Counted from the first letter of the stretch, positions 18,633 through 26,533 are shown. The stretch: 64,000 nucleotides of DNA from Thiobacillus sp. UBA3361 (GCA_002360535.1 DEQR01000079.1:56517-120516); one strand, 5' to 3'. Numbers and translations: made by a program. The notes: generated from the letters alone by a model not told the origin.

Positions 18633-19297
18633 CAGCCGTGGTCCCGGAGGAATTCGCGTACCAAGGGCAGCGTCAGGGGCCGCTTCATGCTCAGGGAAAA
18701 GCCATCCAACCCATCCACCAAGGCCAACAGATGGGGCAGGTCGCGGCGGCAATGGGTGATCAGGTGCCGTCCCACCTCGTCCGGCAGTTCCAGGCCGCGG
18801 GCGGCGGCCCGGCCGCGCAGGGCGCCTAGCTTGTCGGCATCGCTCAGGGGCAGCAGGCGGAACACCAGCCCCCAGGCCAAACGGCTCCGCAAGTCCTCGC
18901 GCAGGGCGAGTGTGGCAGGTGCTGCCCCCCCGCTGGCCACAATGTGGCCGGCGCCCTCGCGAGCCTGGTTGATCAGGTTGAACAGGGCGACTTGGCCAGC
19001 TGCATCAAGGCCCTCCACATCGTCCACCAACAGCAATCCGCTCAGGGTAGCGGGCAAGGGTTGTCCCGCGGAAAGCAAGTGGACCTCACGGCCCTGTTCC
19101 CGGCAGGCAGACTCCGCCGCCCGCAACAGATGCGTCTTGCCGGTTCCCGGCTCGCCCCACAGATAGAGCACGCATTCCGGTGCACCGGATGCGACCCAGC
19201 CATGTAGCGTGACGATGGCCTCACCATTGGCACCGACCAGGAAATTGTCGAAACCGGGCGGCGCGTCAGGCCGGATATCCAGGATCATCTGTCTCAT
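18632..19297 (-). CDS. hda: DnaA-related regulatory protein Hda
   Basis: An AAA+ protein that, with the DNA-loaded sliding clamp, stimulates ATP hydrolysis by DnaA to prevent re-initiation. Walker A is GEPGTGKT (48-55), Walker B LLLVDDVEG, with the AAA+ arginine region near LREDLRSRLAWGLVF. The N-terminal QMILDI stretch resembles the clamp-binding motif (QL-x-L-x-L) of Hda. Start at 19297 gives 221 residues; 19288 and 19333 are in-frame alternatives. Confidence 0.9.
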   Translation of the reverse strand: MRQMILDIRPDAPPGFDNFLVGANGEAIVTLHGWVASGAPECVLYLWGEPGTGKTHLLRAAESACREQGREVHLLSAGQPLPATLSGLLLVDDVEGLDAAGQVALFNLINQAREGAGHIVASGGAAPATLALREDLRSRLAWGLVFRLLPLSDADKLGALRGRAAARGLELPDEVGRHLITHCRRDLPHLLALVDGLDGFSLSMKRPLTLPLVREFLRDHG

Positions 19298-19392
19298 GGG
19301 GCGCAAGTCTAGCAGCGTGCCGTCCCTTGACATCGCGGGGCGGCGACTCTAAAAGCAAGACGCTGTTACCGTTGCCTTACGCGGCCCCGTCC

Positions 19393-20478
19393 ATGTCCAG
19401 CCAAACCAGCCCCATTCAACCCCTGCCACGGCACCCCCTGTCGGCCGCCGATGTGCCTGCCGTGGAGGAGGAACACCTCACGGAGGTGGAACGCGACAGT
19501 CTGAGCGCACGCATCACGGCCCTGCTGCGGGAGAGGGATGCGGTGCTGGTGGCCCATTACTACACCTCGGCCGACCTGCAGCGGCTGGCCGAGGCCACCG
19601 GCGGCTGCGTGTCCGACTCCCTGGAAATGGCCCGCTTCGGCCACGCCGCCAAGGCCCGCACCCTGGTCGTCGCCGGCGTGCGCTTCATGGGCGAGACCGC
19701 CAAGATACTCAACCCTGAAAAACGCGTGCTGATGCCCGACCTGGAAGCCGAATGCTCCCTGGACCTGTCCTGCCCGGCGGACGAGTTCGCCGCCTTCTGC
19801 GACCGGTACCCGGACCGTACGGTGGTGGTCTATGCCAATACCTCCGCCGAAGTGAAGGCGCGCGCCGATTGGGTGGTGACCTCCAGCATCGCCGTGAAGG
19901 TCGCGCGTCACCTGAAGGAGCGGGGCGAGAAGCTGATCTGGGCGCCGGACCGATACCTGGGCGACTACGTGCAGAAGACCACCGGCGCGGACATGATCCT
20001 CTGGCAGGGCAGTTGCGTGGTACACGAGAGATTCAAGGCCGAGGGCATCGCGGAGTTGAAGCTCGAACACCCCGAGGCAGCGGTGCTGGTGCATCCGGAA
20101 TCGCCGGCCAGGGTCATCGCCCTGGCCGACGTGGTGGGCTCCACCACGCAGTTGATCCGCGCCGCAGCGGAACTGCCCAACCCGGTGTTCATCGTCGCCA
20201 CCGACAACGGCATCTTCTACAAGATGCGCGAGGTTGCCCCCGGAAAACGGTTGATCGAGGCCCCCAGCGGCGGCCGAGGCGCGACCTGCGTGTCCTGCGC
20301 GCACTGTCCGTGGATGGCCAAGAACAGTCTGAGAAAGCTGCTGCACGTGCTGGAAACCGGAGCCAACGAGATCCATGTGGATCCGGTGGTCGGCAGGCGC
20401 GCCGTGCGCTCCATCAATCGCATGCTGGAGTTCGCCGGCCAGAGCGGCATCGCCGTGGCCGGGTTGAGCGGGGATTAA
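19393..20478 (+). CDS. nadA: Quinolinate synthase A
   Basis: A [4Fe-4S] enzyme that condenses iminoaspartate with dihydroxyacetone phosphate to quinolinate in NAD synthesis. It has 361 residues; the cluster ligands correspond to Cys121, Cys208 and Cys305 (E. coli 113, 200 and 297), the last within CVSCAHCPWMAKN. The FMGETAKILNP motif is present. No nadB or nadC is adjacent. It converges on fdxA with a 6-bp gap. Confidence 0.96.
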   Translation: MSSQTSPIQPLPRHPLSAADVPAVEEEHLTEVERDSLSARITALLRERDAVLVAHYYTSADLQRLAEATGGCVSDSLEMARFGHAAKARTLVVAGVRFMGETAKILNPEKRVLMPDLEAECSLDLSCPADEFAAFCDRYPDRTVVVYANTSAEVKARADWVVTSSIAVKVARHLKERGEKLIWAPDRYLGDYVQKTTGADMILWQGSCVVHERFKAEGIAELKLEHPEAAVLVHPESPARVIALADVVGSTTQLIRAAAELPNPVFIVATDNGIFYKMREVAPGKRLIEAPSGGRGATCVSCAHCPWMAKNSLRKLLHVLETGANEIHVDPVVGRRAVRSINRMLEFAGQSGIAVAGLSGD

Positions 20479-20484
20479 AGGGGT

Positions 20485-20808
20485 TCAGCGTTCCAGCAAG
20501 GCCTTCTTGCCGGATTTGCCTTTCCATTCGTCGGCATCCGGCAGCGGGTCTTTCCTGGCGTTGATCACCGGCCACTCGCGGGCCAGTTCCGCATTCAGCT
20601 GGATGAATTCCCGCTGGTCGTCCGGCACGTCGTCCTCGGCGAAGATGGCCTCGGCCGGGCACTCGGCCACACACAGGGTACAGTCTATGCACTCCTCCGG
20701 ATCGATGACCAGGAAATTGGGGCCTTCATGGAAACAATCCACGGGGCAAACATCGACGCAATCCGTGTACTTGCAGCGGATGCAGTTTTCGGTGACGACA
20801 TAAGTCAT
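20485..20808 (-). CDS. fdxA: Seven-iron ferredoxin FdxA
   Basis: A 107-residue ferredoxin with one [3Fe-4S] and one [4Fe-4S] cluster, shown by CIRCKYTDCVDVCPVDCF near the N-terminus and CIDCTLCVAECPAEAIF at about 40-56. The long C-terminal extension is typical of the Azotobacter-type FdI/FdxA family. It is a low-potential electron carrier; its partner is unknown. It is divergent from trxA across a 137-bp gap containing an inverted repeat. Confidence 0.94.
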   Translation of the reverse strand: MTYVVTENCIRCKYTDCVDVCPVDCFHEGPNFLVIDPEECIDCTLCVAECPAEAIFAEDDVPDDQREFIQLNAELAREWPVINARKDPLPDADEWKGKSGKKALLER

Positions 20809-20859
20809 GCAGCTTTCCTCGCCTAGGGATTTTCGCTAGCATAGCGGCGACTCAATGCT

Positions 20860-20898
20860 CTGGCCAGGCGTGACGGAAAAGAGCATCACCCTGGCCAG
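20860..20898. repeat. Inverted repeat between fdxA and trxA
   Basis: CTGGCCAGG (20860-20868) and CCTGGCCAG (20890-20898), with a second overlapping pair ATGCTC (20855-20860) and GAGCAT (20881-20886). It lies in the divergent promoter region, so it is either an operator or a 5'-UTR hairpin of trxA. Confidence 0.45.
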
Positions 20899-20945
20899 CC
20901 CACTGCCATGACACGTTCACATTCATCCCAAGCGAGGTCCCCACG

Positions 20946-21272
20946 ATGAGCGAACACATCCATTACGTGACCGACGACACCTTCGAACAGGAAGTGTTGC
21001 AATCCCCCATGCCGGTGCTGGTGGACTACTGGGCGGACTGGTGCGGCCCGTGCAAGATGATTTCCCCCATCCTGGACGAAGTGGCCAAGGAATATGCCGG
21101 CCGCCTCAAGGTCTGCAAACTGAACATCGACGAGAATCAGGGCACTCCGCCCAAATACGGTATCCGCGGCATTCCCACCCTGATGGTGTTCAAGAATGGC
21201 AATGTCGAAGCCACCAAGGTCGGTGCCCTGTCCAAGTCGCAACTCTCGGCTTTTGTTGACAGCAACATCTAA
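20946..21272 (+). CDS. trxA: Thioredoxin 1
   Basis: A 108-residue canonical thioredoxin with active site WCGPC (Cys33, Cys36), cis-Pro in GIPTLMVFKNG, and family-typical length. General cytosolic disulfide reductase. It precedes rho, the order seen in enterobacteria. Confidence 0.97.
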   Translation: MSEHIHYVTDDTFEQEVLQSPMPVLVDYWADWCGPCKMISPILDEVAKEYAGRLKVCKLNIDENQGTPPKYGIRGIPTLMVFKNGNVEATKVGALSKSQLSAFVDSNI

Positions 21273-21290
21273 GAACCGCTAGCCTTATCC

Positions 21291-21315
21291 GCGCCCGGAA
21301 GTCCTTTCCGGGCGC
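21291..21315 (+). terminator. Stem-loop between trxA and rho
   Basis: A perfect 10-bp stem, GCGCCCGGAA (21291-21300) with TTCCGGGCGC (21306-21315), 5-base loop, followed by CCCTTCC rather than a T-run. It may partly terminate trxA or belong to the rho leader, where Rho is known to autoregulate in other bacteria. Confidence 0.55.
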
Positions 21316-21388
21316 CCCTTCCAAAACACCCCGTAATTCCTCCAGGCCAATCGGCCGAATTCCATCCATAAAACACCTTCCGGTCACC

Positions 21389-22648
21389 ATGCATCTCTCC
21401 GAACTCAAACAACTGCACGTCAGCCAACTTCTGGAAATGGCCGAGGCCAACGGCATCGAAAACGCCAACCGGATGCGCAAGCAGGAGCTGATCTTCGCCC
21501 TGCTGAAGAGCAAGGCCAAGAAGGGGGAGAGCATCTACGGCGACGGGGTGCTTGAGATTTTGCCGGACGGCTTCGGCTTCCTGCGCTCGGCGGACACCTC
21601 CTACCTGGCCAGCCCGGATGACATCTACATCTCGCCCTCCCAGGTGCGGCGCTTCAATCTGCATACCGGTGACACCGTGGAGGGTGAGATCCGCACCCCC
21701 AAGGACGGCGAGCGCTACTTCGCCCTCACCAAAATCGACAAGGCCAACGGCGGCCCGGTGGAAGCGCTGAAGCACAAGATACTGTTCGAGAACCTCACGC
21801 CCTTATTCCCCAACGAACCCTACCGGCTGGAGCGGGACATCAAGGCCGAGGAGAACCTGACCGGCCGGATCATCGACATCATCGCCCCCATCGGCAAGGG
21901 CTCGCGCGGCCTGCTGGTGGCACCGCCCAAAACCGGCAAAACGGTGATGATGCAGCACATCGCCCATGCCATCACCGCCAACTACCCCGAGGCGACCCTT
22001 ATCGTCCTGCTCATCGACGAGCGGCCGGAAGAGGTGACGGAAATGAGCCGCACGGTGCGCGGCGAGGTGGTGGCCTCCACCTTCGACGAGCCCGCCAGCC
22101 GCCACGTGCAAGTGGCGGAAATGGTCATCGAGAAGGCCAAGCGCCTGGTGGAGCACAAGCTGGACGTGGTCATCCTGCTGGACTCCATCACCCGCCTGGC
22201 GCGCGCCTACAATACCGTGCAACCCGCCTCCGGCAAGGTGCTCACCGGCGGCGTCGATGCCAACGCCCTGCAGAAGCCCAAGCGCTTCTTCGGTGCCGCC
22301 CGCAACATCGAGGAAGGCGGCAGCCTGACCATCATCGCCACCGCCCTCATCGACACCGGCAGCCGCATGGACGACGTCATTTACGAGGAGTTCAAGGGCA
22401 CCGGCAACCTGGAAATCCACCTGGACCGGCGCATGGCCGAGAAGCGCGTCTATCCGGCCATCAACGTCAACCGCTCCGGCACCCGCAAGGAGGAATTGCT
22501 CATCGAGCAGAGCGTCCTGCAGAAGATTTGGGTGCTGCGCAAATTGCTCTACCCCATGGACGACCTGGACGCCATGGAGTTTCTCATCGACAAGGTCCGA
22601 GCCACCAAAGACAACGCGGGATTCTTCGACTCGATGCGGAGAGGCTAG
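21389..22648 (+). CDS. rho: Transcription termination factor Rho
   Basis: Hexameric RNA helicase. At 419 residues it is the E. coli length. N-terminal RNA-binding domain (GVLEILPDGFGFLRS), Walker A in PPKTGKT (179-185), Walker B in VVILLDSITRLARAYN, the Q-loop LTGGVDANALQKPKRFFGAAR and the R-loop are all present. Confidence 0.98.
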   Translation: MHLSELKQLHVSQLLEMAEANGIENANRMRKQELIFALLKSKAKKGESIYGDGVLEILPDGFGFLRSADTSYLASPDDIYISPSQVRRFNLHTGDTVEGEIRTPKDGERYFALTKIDKANGGPVEALKHKILFENLTPLFPNEPYRLERDIKAEENLTGRIIDIIAPIGKGSRGLLVAPPKTGKTVMMQHIAHAITANYPEATLIVLLIDERPEEVTEMSRTVRGEVVASTFDEPASRHVQVAEMVIEKAKRLVEHKLDVVILLDSITRLARAYNTVQPASGKVLTGGVDANALQKPKRFFGAARNIEEGGSLTIIATALIDTGSRMDDVIYEEFKGTGNLEIHLDRRMAEKRVYPAINVNRSGTRKEELLIEQSVLQKIWVLRKLLYPMDDLDAMEFLIDKVRATKDNAGFFDSMRRG

Positions 22649-22672
22649 ATAGCGCTCAGCTATCAACCGTGA

Positions 22673-22745
22673 CCGTAGGTCGGCAATCCTTTGCCGACGT
22701 CATCTAAGTACTCACAATCGGCGGCAAGGGGTTGCCGCCCTACGG
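22673..22745. repeat. Pair of inverted REP-like units between rho and argB
   Basis: Each unit starts CCGTAGG and folds into a hairpin: GTCGGCAA/TTGCCGAC (22679-22698) on the plus strand and GGCGGCAA/TTGCCGCC (22720-22739) in the opposite orientation, ending in CTACGG (22740-22745). The two copies face each other as in a BIME. They sit in a convergent gap and may stop transcripts from both sides. Confidence 0.7.
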
Positions 22746-22773
22746 ACTGCCGAGAACGGACCGTTTCAGCGCT

Positions 22774-23661
22774 TCAGCGCGACTTGATCAGGGTCCCCAC
22801 CCCCTCATCGGTCATGATCTCCAGCAGCAGCGCATGCTCCACCCGCCCGTCGATGATGTGCACCGACTTCACGCCGCTGCGCGCCGCGTCCAGGGCCGAG
22901 CCGATCTTGGGCAGCATGCCGCCGGACAGGGTCCCCTCCGCCACCAGTTCATCGATCTTCGCCGGTGTCAGGCCGGTGAGCAGATTGCCATCCTTGTCCA
23001 GCACGCCCGGCGTGTTGGTCAACAGCACCAGTTTCTCCGCCTTCAGCACCTCGGCCAGCTTGCCCGCCACCACGTCGGCATTGATGTTGTAAGTCTCGCC
23101 GTGACCGCCAATGCCGATGGGCGCGATCACAGGGATGAAGTCACCCTTGTCGAGGAATGCGATCAGATCGGGGTCGATGTAGGTGATCTCGCCTACGTGG
23201 CCGATGTCGATCAGATCACCCGGCCGTTCCCTGTCCTCCATCATCAGCTTCTTGGCGCGGATGAAGCTGCCATCGACGCCGGTCAGGCCCACCGCCTTGC
23301 CACCGGCTTGGTTGATCAGGTTGACGATGTCCTTGTTCACTTGGCCGCCCAGCACCATCTCCACCACATCCATGGTCTCCGAGTCGGTGACCCGCATGCC
23401 CTGGATGAACTCGCCCTTCTTGCCGACACGTTTGAGCAAATCCTCGATCTGCGGGCCGCCGCCGTGCACCACTACCGGATTGAGGCCCACCAGCTTCAGC
23501 AACACCACGTCGCGGGCAAAGGCAGCCTGGAGCCTGGGGTCAGTCATGGCGTTGCCACCGTACTTGATGACCACCGTCTTGTCCCAGAAACGCTGGATAT
23601 AAGGCAGGGCCTCGGAGATGACCTGGGCTTTGACGGTGGCGGGCAACTCGGACGTAGTCAT
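22774..23661 (-). CDS. argB: N-acetylglutamate kinase
   Basis: Second step of arginine synthesis, phosphorylating N-acetylglutamate. A 295-residue amino-acid-kinase fold with VVIKYGGNAM (lysine of the nucleotide site), VVVHGGGPQI, and EIMTDEGVGTLI at the C-terminus. The N-terminal extension helix before VIKYGG is typical of the arginine-sensitive hexameric form. Confidence 0.97.
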   Translation of the reverse strand: MTTSELPATVKAQVISEALPYIQRFWDKTVVIKYGGNAMTDPRLQAAFARDVVLLKLVGLNPVVVHGGGPQIEDLLKRVGKKGEFIQGMRVTDSETMDVVEMVLGGQVNKDIVNLINQAGGKAVGLTGVDGSFIRAKKLMMEDRERPGDLIDIGHVGEITYIDPDLIAFLDKGDFIPVIAPIGIGGHGETYNINADVVAGKLAEVLKAEKLVLLTNTPGVLDKDGNLLTGLTPAKIDELVAEGTLSGGMLPKIGSALDAARSGVKSVHIIDGRVEHALLLEIMTDEGVGTLIKSR

Positions 23662-23721
23662 GGCGAACCTCACGGACTGAAATGGCTGGATTGTAGAAAA
23701 AACCACGTGCCGGCGCGGCAA

Positions 23722-23746
23722 GAAAAAAGGGCGGCTGAAGCCGCCC
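23722..23746 (-). terminator. Rho-independent terminator of hsp20
   Basis: Read on the minus strand: GGGCGGC, 4-base loop, GCCGCCC, then TTTTTTC (23728-23722). It lies 26 bases past the hsp20 stop. The hairpin with the adjoining GTAGG also resembles the REP-like units near rho. Confidence 0.85.
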
Positions 23747-23771
23747 CTACCATGTATTCCGCAGTGCCCGG

Positions 23772-24200
23772 CTATTGCACCGTCAGCTTGCGCGCGGCCT
23801 CCGTGGTCTTCTTGGGCAGCACCAACTCCAAAACCCCGTTCTCGAAGCGGGCCTTGGCTTTGGCCTCGTCCACATCCTGGGCCAGGTTGAAGCTGCGATA
23901 GACCTTGCCGTAGTAGCGTTCGCTACGCAGCACTTTTTCTCCTTCCTTCTGTTCGCTTTCACGCTTGGTTTCAGCGGAAATGCTCACATTCCTGCCTTCA
24001 ATGGCAACGTGGATGTCCTCTTTCTTCACACCGGGCATTTCGGCATGCACGGTGTAGTTCCCATTGTCTTCCTTCACGTCCATCTTGATCATCTCGGGCT
24101 GCTCGCCAGCGAGGCGCCATGGGCGGAGTCCGTAGCCTTTGAAGAGGTCCTCGAACAGATCATCGATGGCGTAGGGGTCGCGACGTACGATATTGGTCAT
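23772..24200 (-). CDS. Small heat-shock protein, Hsp20/alpha-crystallin family
   Basis: ATP-independent holdase chaperone of 142 residues. Alpha-crystallin domain at about 38-132 with HAEMPGVKKEDIHVAIEG and the closing FENGVLELVLPKK; a short N-terminal arm (DLFEDLFKGYG) precedes it. GGAGG lies 8 bases before the ATG. An extended frame beginning at TTG 24230 exists but is less likely. A 17-base palindrome sits 29 bases upstream of the ATG. Confidence 0.95.
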   Translation of the reverse strand: MTNIVRRDPYAIDDLFEDLFKGYGLRPWRLAGEQPEMIKMDVKEDNGNYTVHAEMPGVKKEDIHVAIEGRNVSISAETKRESEQKEGEKVLRSERYYGKVYRSFNLAQDVDEAKAKARFENGVLELVLPKKTTEAARKLTVQ

Positions 24201-24228
24201 GATGTCCTCCAATCTTTCTGTTTTGGGC

Positions 24229-24245
24229 AACAGCCAATGGCTGTT
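24229..24245. repeat. Palindrome in the hsp20 leader
   Basis: AACAGCCA-A-TGGCTGTT, a perfect 8-bp inverted repeat centred on one base. It lies between hsp20 and the bufferin gene and is 29 bases from the hsp20 start. The symmetry suits a dimeric repressor operator better than an RNA hairpin, because the loop would be one base. Confidence 0.5.
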
Positions 24246-24330
24246 TCTACTTTCAATATGGTGTGTATCGGGGAGGAATCAAGCACTACCCAGATATCCG
24301 TATCTGCTTAATTTATAAAAAAAACTTTAC

Positions 24331-24360
24331 TTGCTCGAGGTAAAAAAACCCACTTAGAGT
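24331..24360 (+). promoter_or_regulatory. Possible promoter of the bufferin operon
   Basis: TTGCTC (24331-24336), 18-base AT-rich spacer, TAGAGT (24355-24360). It is a moderate match to sigma-70. No ECF-type GGAAC motif at the right spacing was found, although related operons are often ECF-controlled. Confidence 0.35.
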
Positions 24361-24431
24361 AGGAACCGTCAGACGGGCGCATGCCCTCGACACATCCAAT
24401 ACCAATGTCATTCGTTTTTGAGGAGCAGACC

Positions 24432-24818
24432 ATGAAACGCAATCGGAAAAGCGCCCTGACCCTGGCCCTGGGCTCCGCCTTCGCCACCACACTGGCGACG
24501 GCGCCCCTGGCCAACGCAGCGGACAACCCCTTCTCCGCCCAATCCATCGGCAATGGCTACATGGTGGCCGCCATGGACAAGGGCATGGAGGGTAAATGCG
24601 GCGAGGGCAAGTGCGGCGGTGCCAAGGCCAAGGCCAAGGAAGGCAAGTGCGGCGAGGGCAAGTGTGGCGGCGACAAGGCCAAGGCCAAGGAAGGCAAATG
24701 CGGCGAGGGCAAGTGCGGCGGCGACAAGGCCAAAGCCAAGGAAGGCAAATGTGGCGAGGGCAAGTGCGGCGGTGACAAGGCCAAGGCCAAGGAGGGCAAA
24801 TGCGGCGGCATGAAGTAA
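24432..24818 (+). CDS. bufA1: Bufferin-1 / HvfA-like Cys-rich peptide precursor
   Basis: A 128-residue secreted precursor. The signal peptide covers residues 1-30 with cleavage near LANA-AD. A short neck follows (NPFSAQSIGNGYMVAAMDKG), then four tandem copies of the 17-residue unit EGKCGEGKCGGDKAKAK (first copy with Ala for Asp) and a final EGKCGGMK. The mature part has nine cysteines, all in EGKCG motifs. In Haemophilus HvfA the Cys of EGKCG is converted to a thiooxazole/oxazolone-type group that binds copper; the adjacent DUF692 and DUF2063 genes supply that chemistry. A likely copper-sequestering natural product. Ribosome site GAGGAG. The gene starts a three-gene operon. Confidence 0.92.
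   Translation: MKRNRKSALTLALGSAFATTLATAPLANAADNPFSAQSIGNGYMVAAMDKGMEGKCGEGKCGGAKAKAKEGKCGEGKCGGDKAKAKEGKCGEGKCGGDKAKAKEGKCGEGKCGGDKAKAKEGKCGGMK
24588..24791 (+). repeat. Four 51-bp in-frame tandem repeats
   Basis: Four consecutive 51-bp units encode the 17-residue Cys-rich repeat of the bufferin precursor, followed by a partial unit to 24815. Units differ at only a few, mostly silent, positions (for example AAATGC/AAGTGC/AAGTGT), implying recent expansion or homogenisation. Confidence 0.93.
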
Positions 24819-24838
24819 GCCATTCTGGGGACTGACCC

Positions 24839-25684
24839 ATGACCCACGCCGGATTGCACGGCGCGGGCCTCGGTTTTCGGCGCGAATTGATCCCCGCGCT
24901 GAAAACCGGGGTACCCCCGGTCATCGATTTCTTCGAACTCGCCCCGGAGAACTGGATCGATCTGGGCGGCCGTTATGCCCGTGACCTGCGCCGCTTTACC
25001 GAGGCCCACCCCTTCGTGTGCCACGGCCTGTCCCTGTCCCTGGGTGGCATGACGCCTCTCGACCAGGTGCTGCTCAGAAAGATTCGCGCCTTCATGGCCG
25101 AGCATGGCATCGGGCTCTATACCGAGCACCTTTCCTACTGCTCGGATCACGGCCATCTGTACGACCTGCTGCCCATCCCTTTCACCGGCGAGGCGGTCAA
25201 ATATGTGGCGGCGCGCATCCGCCAGGCGCAGGACATCCTGGGCCAGCGCATGGCCGTCGAGAACGCCTCCTACTACGTGGCCGCACCCATCGCCGAGATG
25301 GACGAGGCGGAGTTCATCAACGCTGTGCTGGCGGAGGCCGACTGCCTGCTGCACCTGGACGTGAACAACGTCTATGTGAACAGCGTCAACCATCGCTACG
25401 ACCCGGTGGCCTTCCTGAAGCGCATGCCCGCCGAGCGCATCGTCTATCTGCATATGGCGGGCCACTACCGGGAAGCGGAGGATTTGATCGTGGATACCCA
25501 CGGCGCCGAGGTGATCGATCCGGTCTGGGATTTGCTGGATACCACCTATGGCCTGTTCGGCACCCCTCCGACCCTGCTGGAGCGGGATTTCAACATCCCC
25601 CCCCTGGCCGAACTGGTGGCGGAAGTGGGCCGTATCGCCGAGTTGCAGGCCGGGCACGGGCATCGACGAGTCAGGGCGGCCTGA
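24839..25684 (+). CDS. bufB: DUF692 multinuclear iron oxidase, BufB/HvfB
   Basis: A 281-residue TIM-barrel MNIO enzyme predicted to oxidise the cysteines of the preceding peptide. Candidate iron ligands are visible: His62 (VCHGLSLSLG), His97 (TEHLSY), Glu141/Asn142 (MAVENASYY), Asp174/Asn176 (HLDVNNVYVNS), His205 and His209 (YLHMAGH), and Asp219/His221. The start lies 20 bases after the precursor stop, and the stop overlaps the next start (TGATG). The family assignment is firm; the exact modification is inferred from HvfB. Confidence 0.94.
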   Translation: MTHAGLHGAGLGFRRELIPALKTGVPPVIDFFELAPENWIDLGGRYARDLRRFTEAHPFVCHGLSLSLGGMTPLDQVLLRKIRAFMAEHGIGLYTEHLSYCSDHGHLYDLLPIPFTGEAVKYVAARIRQAQDILGQRMAVENASYYVAAPIAEMDEAEFINAVLAEADCLLHLDVNNVYVNSVNHRYDPVAFLKRMPAERIVYLHMAGHYREAEDLIVDTHGAEVIDPVWDLLDTTYGLFGTPPTLLERDFNIPPLAELVAEVGRIAELQAGHGHRRVRAA

Positions 25685-26442
25685 TGGACTTCCGGGACTA
25701 TCAGCGGCGGTTCACCGCCCACATCCGCGATCCGGTCGGCACCCCGCGTCCGCCCGGCGCACCCGTGCGGCGCATGCGGGTGTACAACGAATTGCTGTTC
25801 AACAACGTGGAAGGCTTCCTGCTCGCCTGCTTCCCGGTGTGCCGGGCCATACTGGGCAAGCGGCGCTGGACCCGGCTGGCACGTGCCTTCTTCCGCTCGC
25901 ATGCCAGCCGCTCTCCTTTTTTTCGCCAGATACCCGAGGAATTCCTGCGTTTTCTCCAGGATGAATTCGAGCCGGCGGACGACACCCCCGATTTCCTGCC
26001 CGAGCTGGCGCACTACGAGTGGGTGGAACTGGCCCTGGATACGTCCGACCGGGATGTGCAGTCGCCCGCCTACGACGCGGCCGCCGACCTGCTCGCCCTC
26101 CGACCCGTGTTCAACCCTGTGTTGCGCCTGCTGGCCTACCGCTACCCGGTGCACCGCCTCTCCCCCCGCTACCGGCCTGCCGAGCCACCGGCGGCGCCGA
26201 CCTTCATCCTGGCCTATCGGCACCCGGATACGCTGGAGGTGGCATTCCAGGAGATCAACGCGATGACCGCCGGCCTGTTGAACCTGCTGATGGAGCATCC
26301 CGGCCTGAGCGGTGAAGAAGCGCTGGACCGGCTCGCGACGGAAAACGGACAACACGACGCCACGGCCCTGCGCGCCGGCGGGCATCGGATTTTGGACGCG
26401 CTGCGGGACAGCGGCGCCATCTTGGGCGGCGCCCTGACCTGA
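25684..26442 (+). CDS. bufC: DUF2063 partner protein, BufC/HvfC
   Basis: A 252-residue protein. The DUF2063 N-terminal domain (VYNELLFNNVEGFLLACFP, residues 34-52) is needed with the DUF692 enzyme to recognise and present the precursor leader. The C-terminal half has the HPDTLEVAFQEIN stretch and a winged-helix-like end typical of HvfC. Start is coupled to bufB by a 1-base overlap. No DoxX-like fourth gene follows; the next gene is phoB. Confidence 0.92.
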   Translation: MDFRDYQRRFTAHIRDPVGTPRPPGAPVRRMRVYNELLFNNVEGFLLACFPVCRAILGKRRWTRLARAFFRSHASRSPFFRQIPEEFLRFLQDEFEPADDTPDFLPELAHYEWVELALDTSDRDVQSPAYDAAADLLALRPVFNPVLRLLAYRYPVHRLSPRYRPAEPPAAPTFILAYRHPDTLEVAFQEINAMTAGLLNLLMEHPGLSGEEALDRLATENGQHDATALRAGGHRILDALRDSGAILGGALT

Positions 26443-26446
26443 GCGC

Positions 26447-26466
26447 CCTGGGCGCAGCCGCCCAGG
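26447..26466 (+). terminator. Stem-loop after the bufferin operon
   Basis: CCTGGGCG (26447-26454) with CGCCCAGG (26459-26466), 4-base loop, no T-run. It directly abuts the Pho box and probably insulates phoB from the operon upstream. Confidence 0.5.
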
Positions 26467-26495
26467 CAGTCATCAAAGCTTCACAAATCCGTCAT
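26467..26495 (+). promoter_or_regulatory. Pho box upstream of phoB
   Basis: Three 7-bp PhoB half-sites at 11-bp spacing: CAGTCAT (26467-26473), GCTTCAC (26478-26484), CCGTCAT (26489-26495), separated by A/T-rich 4-base spacers (CAAA, AAAT). This fits autoregulated phoBR expression under phosphate limitation. A possible -10 (GAACAT) lies at 26508-26513. Confidence 0.8.
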
Positions 26496-26533
26496 AACAT
26501 GCCCTGCGAACATGCATCGTCGCGGAGGTTGAT

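Noticed and set aside
24588..24815. Regular 51-bp repeats that could suggest a CRISPR or satellite array
   Set aside because: There are no spacers; the repeats are contiguous, in frame and encode the Cys-rich bufferin core behind a signal peptide.
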